DNA from: Fimenecus sp900545625
GTDB taxonomy: Bacteria > Bacillota > Clostridia > Oscillospirales > Acutalibacteraceae
DNA: 64,000 bases
Direction: 5' to 3'
Assembly: GCA_963931525.1 (NCBI GenBank)
Contig: OZ007023.1
Coordinates: 744,001-808,000 of the forward strand
This document shows positions 40,861 to 49,358 of the stretch, in pieces (positions within the stretch are counted from its first letter, which is position 1; every line of letters begins with the position of its first letter). The translations under genes were made by a program, and so were the position numbers. The notes beneath the pieces were generated by a model. The model saw nothing but the letters and a program-made list of their open reading frames with translations, did no database searches and was not told where the DNA came from.

Positions 40861-42249
40861 TCATTCTCCTTGCATGGTTTCCGCAGCGTCTCCGTTTGCC
40901 GGGGCAAACGCCTGCTCCTGCTTGAGGTCGATGTTATAGATGAATTTCATGGAGACCGTCATGACCGCAAGCCCTGCAACAAGCAGCAGGATATACAGCG
41001 TCTTGAACTTTGCAGAGGCTTCGTCGGTCTGCACGGGGGCGGATTCCACATAGCCGACCGCGCTCAAAGACAGCGCCACGACGGCGGAGCCGACACCCTG
41101 CGCGAGATTGCGGAAGAAGGAATAGATCGCGTAAAGCGACCCTTCCTCGCGCACGCCCTTTTTGCGGTAGCTCATTTCAATGCAGTCGGCGACGATCGCC
41201 CACACGATGATCTGGAACACGCAGCTGCCGATATTGACAAGCATCAGCCCGGCGATATACAGCACCATGCCTTTTGTGTCGGGCGTGATGGGCAGGAACA
41301 GCATCAGAATACCCGCAAGCATACTGCCCAAGCCCCCGAGGACGATGAACCGCTTTTTGCCGACCTTGCCGACAATCGTAGAGGCGAACGGCATGAGCGC
41401 CAGCAGCGGCACATAGGAGGCGATCATGGCGAAAGACGCTTTTTCCGCATCATGGAAATAAAATTGGAATACCAGGTTGTTGACCGAAGCAGAGGAATTG
41501 TGAAACGCCACGACGGCAAAGGTCGCAATAGTGATGGCGAGCAGCGCGCGGTTCGTGAAAAAGGACTTGATCGTGGAAAGATAGCTGACCTCTTCTACGC
41601 GTTCCTCGCGCACGACGCGCTCGGTCACCATGCGCCGCAGGGCGATAAACACAAAAAAGGCCACCACGGAAAATACGACAGCCACGAGGAACATCCGGCT
41701 TTCCGAAAGCACATTGTTTACATACACAACCTGCGGCAGCAGCATGACGAGAACAGCAGCAACACCCGCACCGATGCTGCGGAAGGTGGAAAGCGAGGTG
41801 CGCTGCTTCGGGTCTTCAGTGATGACGGAGTGCAGGGAACCGTATGGAACATTGACCATGGTGTAAGCGGTCGTATACAGCCCATAGATCAAAAGGCACC
41901 AGATCGCTTTGCCGGCCTGCGAGAGCTGCTGCACGGGCAAAAACAAAAGGATCGAAAAAGCCAGAAGCCCCACCGAGCCGATGGCGATCCACGGCATGAA
42001 CTTACTTTTTTTACTGAGCCTGTGCCGATCTACCATGCCGCCGATGATAATGTCGTTGACCGCATCCCAAATTTTCGATACCACAATGATCCAGGCCCAA
42101 TTCTTGGTCGTAAGCCCGATGCATTGTGTGTAAAACAGGAACATATATGAGGAAATCAGCTGGAACGAAAGGTTGCAGCCGAGATCCCCCATGGCGTACC
42201 CGATCTTGTCGCGCGCGCCGAACGGGCGCAGCTTCTCTGCCGTTTGCAT
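40861..42249 (-). CDS. GPH-family sugar:cation symporter (MFS)
   Basis: 462 residues from ATG 42,249, where AAGGAG lies eight bases before; longer in-frame starts lack a ribosome site. Twelve hydrophobic segments. Family motifs: IGYAMGDLGCNLSFQLIS in helix 1, and KIWDAVNDIIIGGMVDRHRL, the GPH loop with the conserved Asp residues. EDPKQRTSLSTFRSIGAG is the loop after helix 4. Substrates in the family are galactosides, pentosides and hexuronides. It is the only sugar transporter in the window and is cotranscribed with GH2. Confidence 0.9.
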   Translation of the reverse strand: MQTAEKLRPFGARDKIGYAMGDLGCNLSFQLISSYMFLFYTQCIGLTTKNWAWIIVVSKIWDAVNDIIIGGMVDRHRLSKKSKFMPWIAIGSVGLLAFSILLFLPVQQLSQAGKAIWCLLIYGLYTTAYTMVNVPYGSLHSVITEDPKQRTSLSTFRSIGAGVAAVLVMLLPQVVYVNNVLSESRMFLVAVVFSVVAFFVFIALRRMVTERVVREERVEEVSYLSTIKSFFTNRALLAITIATFAVVAFHNSSASVNNLVFQFYFHDAEKASFAMIASYVPLLALMPFASTIVGKVGKKRFIVLGGLGSMLAGILMLFLPITPDTKGMVLYIAGLMLVNIGSCVFQIIVWAIVADCIEMSYRKKGVREEGSLYAIYSFFRNLAQGVGSAVVALSLSAVGYVESAPVQTDEASAKFKTLYILLLVAGLAVMTVSMKFIYNIDLKQEQAFAPANGDAAETMQGE

Positions 42250-42402
42250 AGACAAAGCTCCTTTCCAAGCGATTTTGCAGATGTACATATAATAGGAGTT
42301 TTCCCAAAAGATACACGTTCCGGCGTGCAGTGCGCAGAAAAATCTTCCCAATCTGCAAAATCAGCGGTGGATCTGAATATCTTGTACAGAATATATAATT
42401 TT

Positions 42403-42431
42403 ATATTACAAGAAGCGGAAAATAATGTCAA
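42403..42431 (-). promoter_or_regulatory. Promoter of the symporter-GH2 operon
   Basis: Reverse-strand TTGACA (42,426-42,431), 17 bases, TAATAT (42,403-42,408). Confidence 0.75.
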
Positions 42432-42460
42432 GTATAACGTTTGCATAGATGACAAAAGTG

Positions 42461-42485
42461 CGAAAAAGCCGCCCGAAAGGGCGGC
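42461..42485 (-). terminator. Terminator of the UvrA-like gene
   Basis: GCCGCCC-TTTC-GGGCGGC with TTTTTCG on the reverse strand. A second, T-less hairpin (GCGCGTCTGT with its complement, 42,543-42,571) lies between it and the stop codon. Confidence 0.8.
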
Positions 42486-42576
42486 ATAGAGAACGAACGG
42501 ATTTTTATTGTAAAAGAGTCGGTAATATGCGAAAAGTCGTCAGCGCGTCTGTCTGCAACATACAGACGCGCGTGTT

Positions 42577-45054
42577 TTACAGAAACCGCCCCGTCACGCT
42601 TTCCGGCGTGCGGCGGATCTCTTCGGGCGTGCCGGCGGCAACAATGCGCCCGCCTGCCTCGCCGCCGCCCGGCCCCATGTCGATCAGGTAGTCCGCGCTG
42701 CGGATCACGTCGAGGTCATGCTCGATGACCACCACGGTGGCGCCGTGCTCGATCAAAGTTTGGAAGACCCCGAGCAGCGTCCGCACATCCAGCGGGTGGA
42801 GGCCGATGGTGGGCTCGTCGAACACAAACAGCGTGTCCGACTGTCCCTTGCCCATCTCGCTGGCGAGCTTTAACCGCTGGGCTTCACCGCCGGAAAGGCT
42901 CGGTGTCTCCTCCCCTAAGGTCAGATAGCCAAGCCCCAGGTCCGCAAGCACCTGCAAACGCTCTCGGACCAAGCGCATATCCCGGACTGCGTCGAGCGCC
43001 GTGTGTACGTCCATCGCCATAAGCTCAGGGAGCGTGTACCGCTTGCCCGCCTTGTTTTCCCAATGGACCTTTCCCGCGTCTGTGCCATAGCGCGTCCCGC
43101 GGCAGGTCGGGCAGGGGATGTCCACGTCCGGCAGGAACTGGACGTCCAGACTGATCTCTCCGGTCCCGTCGCAGGTCGGGCAGCGCAGGCGACCGGTGTT
43201 GTAGGAAAAATCCCCGGCCTTGTAGCCAAGGGCTTTTGCCTCCGGCGTGCGCGCAAAGATCTTGCGCAGCTCGTCGTGGACATTGGCATAGGTCGCGACG
43301 GTAGAGCGCACGTTGATGCCGATCGGCGTCGCATCAATGAGCTTGACTTGGGCAATGCCTTCTGCGTCTACGGCGCGGACGTGCGCGGGTCGGGGAGTGC
43401 CGTTGATGCTTGCCTGCAGCCCCGGGATCAGGCTTTCTAAGATCAAGGTGGTCTTGCCGGAGCCGGATACGCCCGTCACGACAGTCAGCCGCCCTTTGGG
43501 GATGTCGACTTCGAGGGGCTTGACCGTATGAATGGCGTCGGTCGAAAGGTGCAGCCGTCCAAGCTCGAACAGCGCGTCCTTCGGGACGGGCGGGCGCAGG
43601 CTTTCGCTTGGTTCCCCGGTCAGGAACGGGCCGATCTTGGAAGCCGGGTTTTGTGTCAGCTGTTCGACCGTCCCTTCGGCGATCACGTTCCCGCCGCTCG
43701 CCCCGGCGCCGGGTCCCATTTCCAAGATCCAATCGGCTTTCGAAAGGATTTGGGCGTCGTGGTCCACAAGGATCACCGAGTTGCCGTCCGCGACCAAGTC
43801 CTGCATGACGCCCGTGAGTCCCACAATGTTGGACGGATGCAGCCCGATAGAGGGTTCGTCGAGCACATACAAAACGCCGGTCGTGCGGTTGCGCACCGCT
43901 CTTGCCAACTGCATGCGCTGGCGTTCGCCGGTGGAGAGGGTGGAGGCGGCGCGGTCGAGCGTCAGGTAGCCGAGTCCCAGATCCATCAGCCGCTTTGCCA
44001 TGCCCTGAAACGCGTCGCAAATGCTCTGCGCCATCGTGACCATCTCCGGCGGGAGCGTCCCCGGCACGCCGGTGACCCAGTCCACAAGCGCTTCCAGCGT
44101 CATTTGGCAGGCGGCGTCCAGCGAGATTCCCCGCAGCAGCGGTGCGCGCGCAGCTTCGCCAAGCCGTGAACCGCCGCAGTCCGGGCAGGTGTCCTGCTTC
44201 AAAAATCTCTCCACCCGCTTCATGCCTTTTTCGTCCTTGACCTTGGCAAGGGCATTTTCCACGGTGTGCACGGCAGAAAAATAGGTGAAATCCAATTCCG
44301 CCGCATCATTGGAGCCTTTGGGATGGTAGAAAATATGCTTCTTTACCGCCGGCCCGTCGTAGACGATGTGCTTTTCTTCTTCCGTAAGCTCTCGGAAGGG
44401 CATGTCGGTGCGCACGCCCATGGCGCGGCAGACATCGGTCATCAGCGACCACATCAGCGTTTTCCACGGCATAACCGCGCCTTGGTCGATGGTCAGGGAA
44501 TCGTCCGGGACCAACGTAGCGCGGTCCACCGTGCGCACGATCCCGGTCCCGCCGCAGGTGCGGCAGGCGCCCTGGCTGTTAAACGCGAGTTCCTCCGCCG
44601 ACGGGGGATAAAAGGTCGCCCCGCAGTCCGGACAGGTCAATGTCTGCCCGGCGGCGACGGCAAGCGTCGGGGGCAGGTAGTGCCCGTTGGGGCAGCGGTG
44701 GCTTGCTAAGCGGGAATACATCAGCCGAAGGCTGTTGAGCAGTTCCGTGCCCGTGCCGAAGGTGCTGCGGATCCCCGGTACGCCCGGCCGCTGGTGCAAC
44801 GCCAATGCCGCCGGCACATACAGCACCTCGTCCACCTGCGCCTTGGCGGCCTGCGTCATACGGCGGCGCGTGTAGGTGGACAGCGCCTCCAGATACCGGC
44901 GCGAACCCTCGGCATACAAAACGCCCAAAGCCAGCGAGGATTTCCCGGAGCCGGATACCCCCGCAATGCCGACGATCTTTTGCAGCGGCACATCCACGTC
45001 AATATTTTTAAGGTTGTGCACCCGCGCACCGCGGATCTCGATATGGTCGATCAT
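42577..45054 (-). CDS. UvrA-like ABC ATPase (short class)
   Basis: 825 residues, about 110 shorter than housekeeping UvrA. Two ABC cassettes are present: Walker A GVSGSGKSS (about residue 32) and GVSGSGKTT (about 545). Signatures are LSTGERQRMQLA and LSGGEAQRLKLA, and Walker B regions are VLDEPSIGLHP and VFDEPTIGLHP. Zinc-finger Cys pairs CPDC / CRTC and CPTC / CPTC remain. The UvrB-binding part is reduced, as in the UvrA2 class found in drug-resistance and stress settings. The first signature has Thr where Gly is usual (STGE), common in this class. A palindrome precedes the gene. Confidence 0.88.
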   Translation of the reverse strand: MIDHIEIRGARVHNLKNIDVDVPLQKIVGIAGVSGSGKSSLALGVLYAEGSRRYLEALSTYTRRRMTQAAKAQVDEVLYVPAALALHQRPGVPGIRSTFGTGTELLNSLRLMYSRLASHRCPNGHYLPPTLAVAAGQTLTCPDCGATFYPPSAEELAFNSQGACRTCGGTGIVRTVDRATLVPDDSLTIDQGAVMPWKTLMWSLMTDVCRAMGVRTDMPFRELTEEEKHIVYDGPAVKKHIFYHPKGSNDAAELDFTYFSAVHTVENALAKVKDEKGMKRVERFLKQDTCPDCGGSRLGEAARAPLLRGISLDAACQMTLEALVDWVTGVPGTLPPEMVTMAQSICDAFQGMAKRLMDLGLGYLTLDRAASTLSTGERQRMQLARAVRNRTTGVLYVLDEPSIGLHPSNIVGLTGVMQDLVADGNSVILVDHDAQILSKADWILEMGPGAGASGGNVIAEGTVEQLTQNPASKIGPFLTGEPSESLRPPVPKDALFELGRLHLSTDAIHTVKPLEVDIPKGRLTVVTGVSGSGKTTLILESLIPGLQASINGTPRPAHVRAVDAEGIAQVKLIDATPIGINVRSTVATYANVHDELRKIFARTPEAKALGYKAGDFSYNTGRLRCPTCDGTGEISLDVQFLPDVDIPCPTCRGTRYGTDAGKVHWENKAGKRYTLPELMAMDVHTALDAVRDMRLVRERLQVLADLGLGYLTLGEETPSLSGGEAQRLKLASEMGKGQSDTLFVFDEPTIGLHPLDVRTLLGVFQTLIEHGATVVVIEHDLDVIRSADYLIDMGPGGGEAGGRIVAAGTPEEIRRTPESVTGRFL

Positions 45055-45101
45055 TTTTTGCGTCCCTTTCGTTTTTCGAGTGTGGTTTTATGTGCTTCCA
45101 A

Positions 45102-45121
45102 GTTACCAATTCATCGGTAAC
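45102..45121. promoter_or_regulatory. Candidate operator upstream of the UvrA-like gene
   Basis: GTTACC and GGTAAC form a 6-bp inverted repeat around 8 bases, about 50 bases before the ATG. No -10/-35 pair of good quality is visible near it. The regulator is unknown. Confidence 0.35.
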
Positions 45122-45296
45122 GCAGAACTCGCGCGCTTCCTTTATGTAGCTATTATAATCTCTCCGACCGCATTTTGCAAACCAAAGCAGATGCGTTTTC
45201 TGTGTTGGCGGTTTCGCCGATAGGGAAAAGGAATGTCCCTTCCAAATAACGGCAGGCGCATCCGGTCGAAAATATACATTTGCGGCTTACCGCACA

Positions 45297-45343
45297 TAAA
45301 AAACAGCTTAGATCCCGAAGTCACCTTCGAGATCTAAGCTAAT
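45297..45343 (-). terminator. Strong terminator just outside the IME left end
   Basis: AGCTTAGATC-CGAAG / CTTCG-GATCTAAGCT stem (45,308-45,343), then TGTTTTTTAT on the reverse strand. It lies 23 bases beyond the attachment core. On that strand the core reads GAGTGGGAATAG (Glu-Trp-Glu-stop), so the terminator may belong to the gene whose 3' end is the integration target. Confidence 0.8.
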
Positions 45344-45365
45344 AAAGCCTTGATTTTAACGGGCT

Positions 45366-45376
45366 ATTCCCACTCG
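45366..45376. other. Left attachment core of IME1
   Basis: ATTCCCACTCG. Reverse-strand reading gives CGAGTGGGAAT, similar to the guaA 3' end (Glu-Trp-Glu-stop), a known integration target of Firmicutes elements. Confidence 0.65.
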
Positions 45377-45476
45377 CTCCCGAAAACCACCTCTTAAACA
45401 ATTCTGTATAGGTGATTTGACACGAGTTATTTTAGTTATCTGAAATATCCATAAAATATGGACTCTCCAAACTTCT

Positions 45477-45494
45477 GTTGTCATTTTGTTGTCA
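45477..45494. repeat. Arm-type repeat, left end of IME1
   Basis: GTTGTCATTTTGTTGTCA, itself two GTTGTCA units; 16 of 18 bases equal the copy at 55,347. Likely integrase arm-binding site. Confidence 0.6.
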
Positions 45495-45495
45495 G

Positions 45496-46062
45496 TTATA
45501 ACGATTTTTTTATTTTATATGTCGGCGTACTATCTTTATGATCAATGGCTTCTTTTATATCTGCGTTTGGGTATTTAACAAAGTCATCCCAGTCAACAAC
45601 ATATATGTACCCATTATCAATGTTTTCTTTTAATATAGGAAAAAGGTTGTCTTTCTTGTAATAATCATATGTACCATTTTTGTTAGGAAGAATTACTGCA
45701 AGAATTGCATTATTATGACTTGTTCTATCGCTTCGAGTAGTTTCTCTTAATGAGTAGCTAATCTCCCAAGGAATCCATTGCGATTTCTGCCGTCTTCCAG
45801 CTTCTTTCATGTTTGGAGATATAAGTACTATCGTAACAGTACTGTCATAAATTTTATCCTTTAAATGTGCCCAAATAGCATCCTCTGACCACGAAGATAT
45901 ATCTTCGTCGCTTTTTTCCCCTTTATATATGTCATCGTCTGATAAAATGTTGTCCTTTATATAGTTAACATAATCACAAGGCCAAGTCAGTTGGGTTACA
46001 TTCGGTATTTTTTTCACATCATTATCTTTGTATTTATAAGAGACAAATATTTTCCTTCCCAA
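45496..46062 (-). CDS. ThsB-like TIR protein (DUF1863/TIR-like)
   Basis: 188 residues. It reads from TTG 46,062, ten bases after AAAAGGAG. The N-terminus KIFVSYKYKDNDVKKI is the first strand and loop of the MTH538/TIR-like fold found in Thoeris ThsB. TIVLISPNMKEAGRRQ is the second-sheet segment and SQWIPWEISYSLRE carries the candidate catalytic Glu100 after Trp99. ThsB proteins make a cyclic ADP-ribose-type signal after phage infection. Here no ThsA (Sir2-SLOG or TM-macro) gene is adjacent. The gene is last in the five-gene cargo operon, 16 bases after the other TIR gene. Confidence 0.8.
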   Translation of the reverse strand: MGRKIFVSYKYKDNDVKKIPNVTQLTWPCDYVNYIKDNILSDDDIYKGEKSDEDISSWSEDAIWAHLKDKIYDSTVTIVLISPNMKEAGRRQKSQWIPWEISYSLRETTRSDRTSHNNAILAVILPNKNGTYDYYKKDNLFPILKENIDNGYIYVVDWDDFVKYPNADIKEAIDHKDSTPTYKIKKSL

Positions 46063-46078
46063 TTTTACAGTTCTCCTT

Positions 46079-46663
46079 TTATCTTTTTTTAAACCAGTCA
46101 GCCAGAGGAGTGATATACTTTACATCACATTCCTGACTACAAACATAATAGCCACGAGCAATTGGCTGTCCGTCTTTATATTTTTCTGAGCCATCATAGT
46201 AAGCTATATAAGGATATATGCCCATATATTCAGAACCTTTATATTCTCTATCATATGCGCCTTCAGGCTTCATAGGAAATAAAGCCATATGCTTTTTAAA
46301 TTTTTGAGAATCGCCATATCCCAGCTCCCAATTGCACCATTTTGATTCAATCGCCCCATTTGTGGCGAGAAGAATAAATTTATCACACTGCTTTATTCGC
46401 TCTTTTATATTGAGAGCAGTTGTTGCCGAAGTTACTTTAGGCATTGTAGGATCCTGACTATCAATGTAAACCTTAACCCCATATTTTTGTTGAAGAAATC
46501 CCAACACACCTTTCAAATCTTCAAGATCATCGTGTTTATGTGAAATAAAAACAGTTGTTTTACGCTGCTCGTATTGAGAGAAACCCAAAATAGGTGATCT
46601 AGATTCATTTAAACTTACCCGTGAATAATCACGAAATGCACCTTGCTCAAAAATATTTTTCAT
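46079..46663 (-). CDS. TIR-domain protein
   Basis: 194 residues, AAGGAG 12 bases before the ATG. After a ~33-residue lead the TIR core starts: TTVFISHKHDDLEDLKGVLG (strand A, helix A), YGVKVYIDSQDPTMP (strand B and BB loop), KQCDKFILLATNGAIESKWC and NWELGYGD with catalytic-type Glu113. TIR domains of this sort cleave NAD or make signalling nucleotides. The C-terminal ~70 residues (YIAYYDGSEKYKDG.. ADWFKKR) are an extra module. It is encoded between a membrane protein and a ThsB-like TIR protein. Confidence 0.85.
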   Translation of the reverse strand: MKNIFEQGAFRDYSRVSLNESRSPILGFSQYEQRKTTVFISHKHDDLEDLKGVLGFLQQKYGVKVYIDSQDPTMPKVTSATTALNIKERIKQCDKFILLATNGAIESKWCNWELGYGDSQKFKKHMALFPMKPEGAYDREYKGSEYMGIYPYIAYYDGSEKYKDGQPIARGYYVCSQECDVKYITPLADWFKKR

Positions 46664-46681
46664 CTTTTATGATTCTCCTTA

Positions 46682-47104
46682 TCAGATGATATTAGTCCAC
46701 TTTAATATAAACACAACAATCAAAATGAGCAACATTAACGGATAAAATAGATATATACTTGGAGATTTAATACAGTCCCAAGTACGAGCTTTTGCACTAA
46801 GAATTTCTAAAGGATCATTAGTAAGCTTCATAGAAAAATCTATGGCGTGTTGATCTAAACGCACTTGGTCAAATAAAAATCTAAATTTTCTTTCTAATTT
46901 GAGATAATATATATCCAAAACCGCAAAAGCTAGTACAGGCAAAAACGAAAGTCCTAAAATCCACACATTAGTTGTAGAATATGATATTGCAGAAATTCCC
47001 GCAACAATTGTGGCAGCAAATCCTTTAAAGATTGCGGATATCGTGGACATTCTGCAAATGGGTTCTTGCAACATCTGCAAATATTCTTTTTTTCCATCTT
47101 GCAT
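46682..47104 (-). CDS. Small three-helix membrane protein of the TIR module
   Basis: 140 residues, AAAGGAGGAC before the ATG. Hydrophobic segments are at about residues 24-44 (AIFKGFAATIVAGISAISYS), 47-67 (WILGLSFLPVLAFAVLDIYY) and 117-137 (YLFYPLMLLILIVVFIL). A charged linker of about 50 residues (KLERKFRFLFDQVRLDQHAI) lies between the second and third. The size and topology recall SLATT-type and other pore-forming effectors of nucleotide-signal defence systems, but I cannot place it in a family. It is 18 bases upstream of the TIR gene and 21 after the endonuclease gene. Confidence 0.75.
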   Translation of the reverse strand: MQDGKKEYLQMLQEPICRMSTISAIFKGFAATIVAGISAISYSTTNVWILGLSFLPVLAFAVLDIYYLKLERKFRFLFDQVRLDQHAIDFSMKLTNDPLEILSAKARTWDCIKSPSIYLFYPLMLLILIVVFILKWTNII

Positions 47105-47125
47105 AGATTTGTCCTCCTTTACTAT

Positions 47126-47938
47126 TTATTTAAAACCTTTATAGCTTCCAAACCCAAGCATATAAGCAGCCATTGCAATCGCCAAATCTTCTGATTCAAC
47201 ATTCTGTTCGCTCGCCATAGCTCTCAGCTCGTCAATAACTGTATCGTGTGGCACAATCGTACCTTCCAACTCTTTAACCGCCTTTTCAATAACGGACGGC
47301 AATATCATACACATCTGATAAAAAGCATCGTCCTGTCCTGTTACTAAGGCGTAGAATTGATCAAGACTTACCCTGCGGATAAGTTTATGACCAACCTTTT
47401 TCTTATCAACTGTCGTTTCCCATTTGATATTCTGAGAGCGCTGTGCAATCGCTTCTACCAAAAAACAAGCACAGTCATCGTCATTTAACAACTGATTCTG
47501 CATTTTGATAAAGGTTTTACCCGCTGAAGCAGAATTCATTGTATTATGTTTGTTTTTCATTTCAACATAAACGGTATGTACATTCCCTGCGTCAGGAATA
47601 GGAATACCATCAGCATTTTCATAAATTACATCCCAACCACCTTCTTCACCGTTCGGTGGAACATGACAGTTTTTAATATATTGGAAAATACGCTGATGAA
47701 AATATCCAATATCGTTGTTGTTGGACTTGTCCCTTTGACGGAAAATTTCGTTACTTACAATTTCTTCCCAAGAAGATTGATATACTGTCTTGTCAAAAAT
47801 CAATTTAATCGGATCAATGATATTTTTATTAAAGCGCTTTAAATCAAATGATTCAAGCTTCTCTCCGTATTTTTCAATCGTTGCTTTGACGTGATTTGAA
47901 AAATCTTCTTCGCTTATAAAAGTTAAATCCCACATCAT
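47126..47938 (-). CDS. Eco47II-family restriction endonuclease
   Basis: 270 residues. It begins MMWDLTFISEEDFSNHVKAT and contains SFDLKRFNKNIIDPIKL and FRQRDKSNNNDIGYFHQRIF, strings I recognise from Eco47II-type enzymes (recognition GGWCC in characterised members). The PD-(D/E)xK-like centre is GGWDVIYEN followed by VYVEMKNKHNTMNS (Asp, Glu and Lys). The start overlaps the methyltransferase stop as ATGA. Specificity in this organism is not proven by the sequence. Confidence 0.87.
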   Translation of the reverse strand: MMWDLTFISEEDFSNHVKATIEKYGEKLESFDLKRFNKNIIDPIKLIFDKTVYQSSWEEIVSNEIFRQRDKSNNNDIGYFHQRIFQYIKNCHVPPNGEEGGWDVIYENADGIPIPDAGNVHTVYVEMKNKHNTMNSASAGKTFIKMQNQLLNDDDCACFLVEAIAQRSQNIKWETTVDKKKVGHKLIRRVSLDQFYALVTGQDDAFYQMCMILPSVIEKAVKELEGTIVPHDTVIDELRAMASEQNVESEDLAIAMAAYMLGFGSYKGFK

Positions 47939-49161
47939 AAACTCTCCAATGCTTCTCTTATTTTTACTGCAATTTCATACGCTAAATTAACCGGTACAGC
48001 GTTTCCTACCTGTTTATATTGCTGTCCTACACTTCCGCAGAATTGCCAATCATCAGGAAAACTCTGACATCTTGCGTTTTCTCGGATTGTAAATGGACGA
48101 GGCTCCAATGGGTGACAGCGATCAGTCTGCTTTTGACTTGGAGAAGTTAGAACAGTAAGTGAAGGTTCATCTAAACTCAATCTTCTTAAAATACCCGTTC
48201 TGCCGCCTTCCATATACCAACAGCTTTTCATATATTCTTTCGCAATATCTTCGGGAATATCTCTCCAATAACCACCCGGAGGAACAAGTTCAAATATTTT
48301 GCGTTTATGATCGGAATATTGTGAACCTTCACTTTGCGGACAATCCAAAAGAATATCTCTCAGTACTGGTTTATACTTATGAGGAGCAGGAAAATCAAAC
48401 TTAATTTTTTGGACTAAATCATTTCTAATTCCAATCGTAATTAAGCGCTCTCTTTTTTGAGCAACTCCGTAATCCCAAGCATTTAAGACCTGTTTTTGTA
48501 TGGTATAGCCTTCGCTCTCAAAAATATCTGTAATTGTTTTGTATGTGCGCCCTTTATCGTGTGTCAACAAACCTCGCACATTTTCGAACAAAAACATTTT
48601 TGGCTGGAGCTGTTCCAAAAATTTTGCGTAATGATAAAACAATGTACCTCGTGCATCCTCCAAGCCTAATCTTTTTCCAGCATAGGAAAATGCTTGACAA
48701 GGCGCACCACCTGATAATAAATCAAGCTCTCCTTTTTTTATATTAAAATACTCCTCCAAATTTGAACAAGAAATATTGGCAATATCATCATTGATAACTC
48801 GCCAATTCGGACGATTACATTTTAATGTATCTGACGCAGCTTTATCAAATTCTATTAAGCCAATTGTATCAAATCCAGCTTCTTCAATTCCTAAAGCAAG
48901 TCCACCAGCACCTGCAAACAATTCAATAGTCATTGGCTTTTTCTCAACAACCTCTGTCGGCTCTTGAACAAACTCTACTACATCACCAATATTACAACTT
49001 AAAACTGCACAGATTTTCTCTATACTTTCAAATGACACTGTTTCATTTTTGCCCATTCGAGCCATCACATTAAAGCTAATACCGGCAGCTTCTTTCAATT
49101 CAGTACGATTCATATTTTTGTCTATCAGTAGCTTCCAAAGATTATTATAACAAACAGCCAC
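47935..49161 (-). CDS. DNA cytosine-5 methyltransferase with N-terminal HTH
   Basis: 408 residues, GTG start after GGAGGTATTAAC. Residues 1-65 are an XRE-type helix-turn-helix (MNRTELKEAAGISFNVMARM). The methyltransferase has motif I IELFAGAGGLALGIEEAGF, motif IV GGAPCQAFSYAGKR with the catalytic Cys, motif VI FENVRG, motif VIII-like AQKRERLITIGIR and motif X QVGNAVP. It protects the GGWCC-type site of the partner nuclease. The fused HTH probably represses its own operon, as shown for M.SsoII-type enzymes; two ATGGTTTA repeats lie at the promoter. The TIR trio lies downstream in the same operon. Confidence 0.93.
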   Translation of the reverse strand: MAVCYNNLWKLLIDKNMNRTELKEAAGISFNVMARMGKNETVSFESIEKICAVLSCNIGDVVEFVQEPTEVVEKKPMTIELFAGAGGLALGIEEAGFDTIGLIEFDKAASDTLKCNRPNWRVINDDIANISCSNLEEYFNIKKGELDLLSGGAPCQAFSYAGKRLGLEDARGTLFYHYAKFLEQLQPKMFLFENVRGLLTHDKGRTYKTITDIFESEGYTIQKQVLNAWDYGVAQKRERLITIGIRNDLVQKIKFDFPAPHKYKPVLRDILLDCPQSEGSQYSDHKRKIFELVPPGGYWRDIPEDIAKEYMKSCWYMEGGRTGILRRLSLDEPSLTVLTSPSQKQTDRCHPLEPRPFTIRENARCQSFPDDWQFCGSVGQQYKQVGNAVPVNLAYEIAVKIREALESL

Positions 49162-49183
49162 CGTTAATACCTCCGCTATAACT

Positions 49184-49242
49184 ATGGTTTAAAATACAAT
49201 AATGGTTTATTATATTATAGCTTGTTTTGTTGTAAAAATCAA
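49184..49242 (-). promoter_or_regulatory. Promoter and operator repeats of the methyltransferase-TIR operon
   Basis: Reverse-strand TTGATT (49,237-49,242), 17 bases, TATAAT (49,214-49,219). Directly downstream are two direct copies of TAAACCAT (49,202-49,209 and 49,184-49,191), 18 bases apart, around the expected transcription start. They are good candidates for the HTH domain of the methyltransferase. Confidence 0.65.
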
Positions 49243-49358
49243 GTTATCTCACGATTTCGTTAGAAATTCTTTTTTTACTAACACGAACTGTAATTTACTC
49301 GATTGTTAACACTAATTATAAAAAATCGGGTGCAGCCATTTAGCTACACCCGAAACTT

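Noticed and set aside
40072..42150. 692-codon open frame on the forward strand
   Set aside because: Opposite the GH2 and symporter genes, composition of a shadow frame, no ribosome site.
45297..45343. tRNA gene as integration target
   Set aside because: The hairpin is a terminator (long perfect stem and T-run); no cloverleaf, anticodon arm or CCA-proximal stem can be drawn.
45496..47104. Canonical Thoeris system
   Set aside because: ThsB-like protein is present, but no Sir2-SLOG or macro-domain ThsA gene is next to it, so the label would be too strong.
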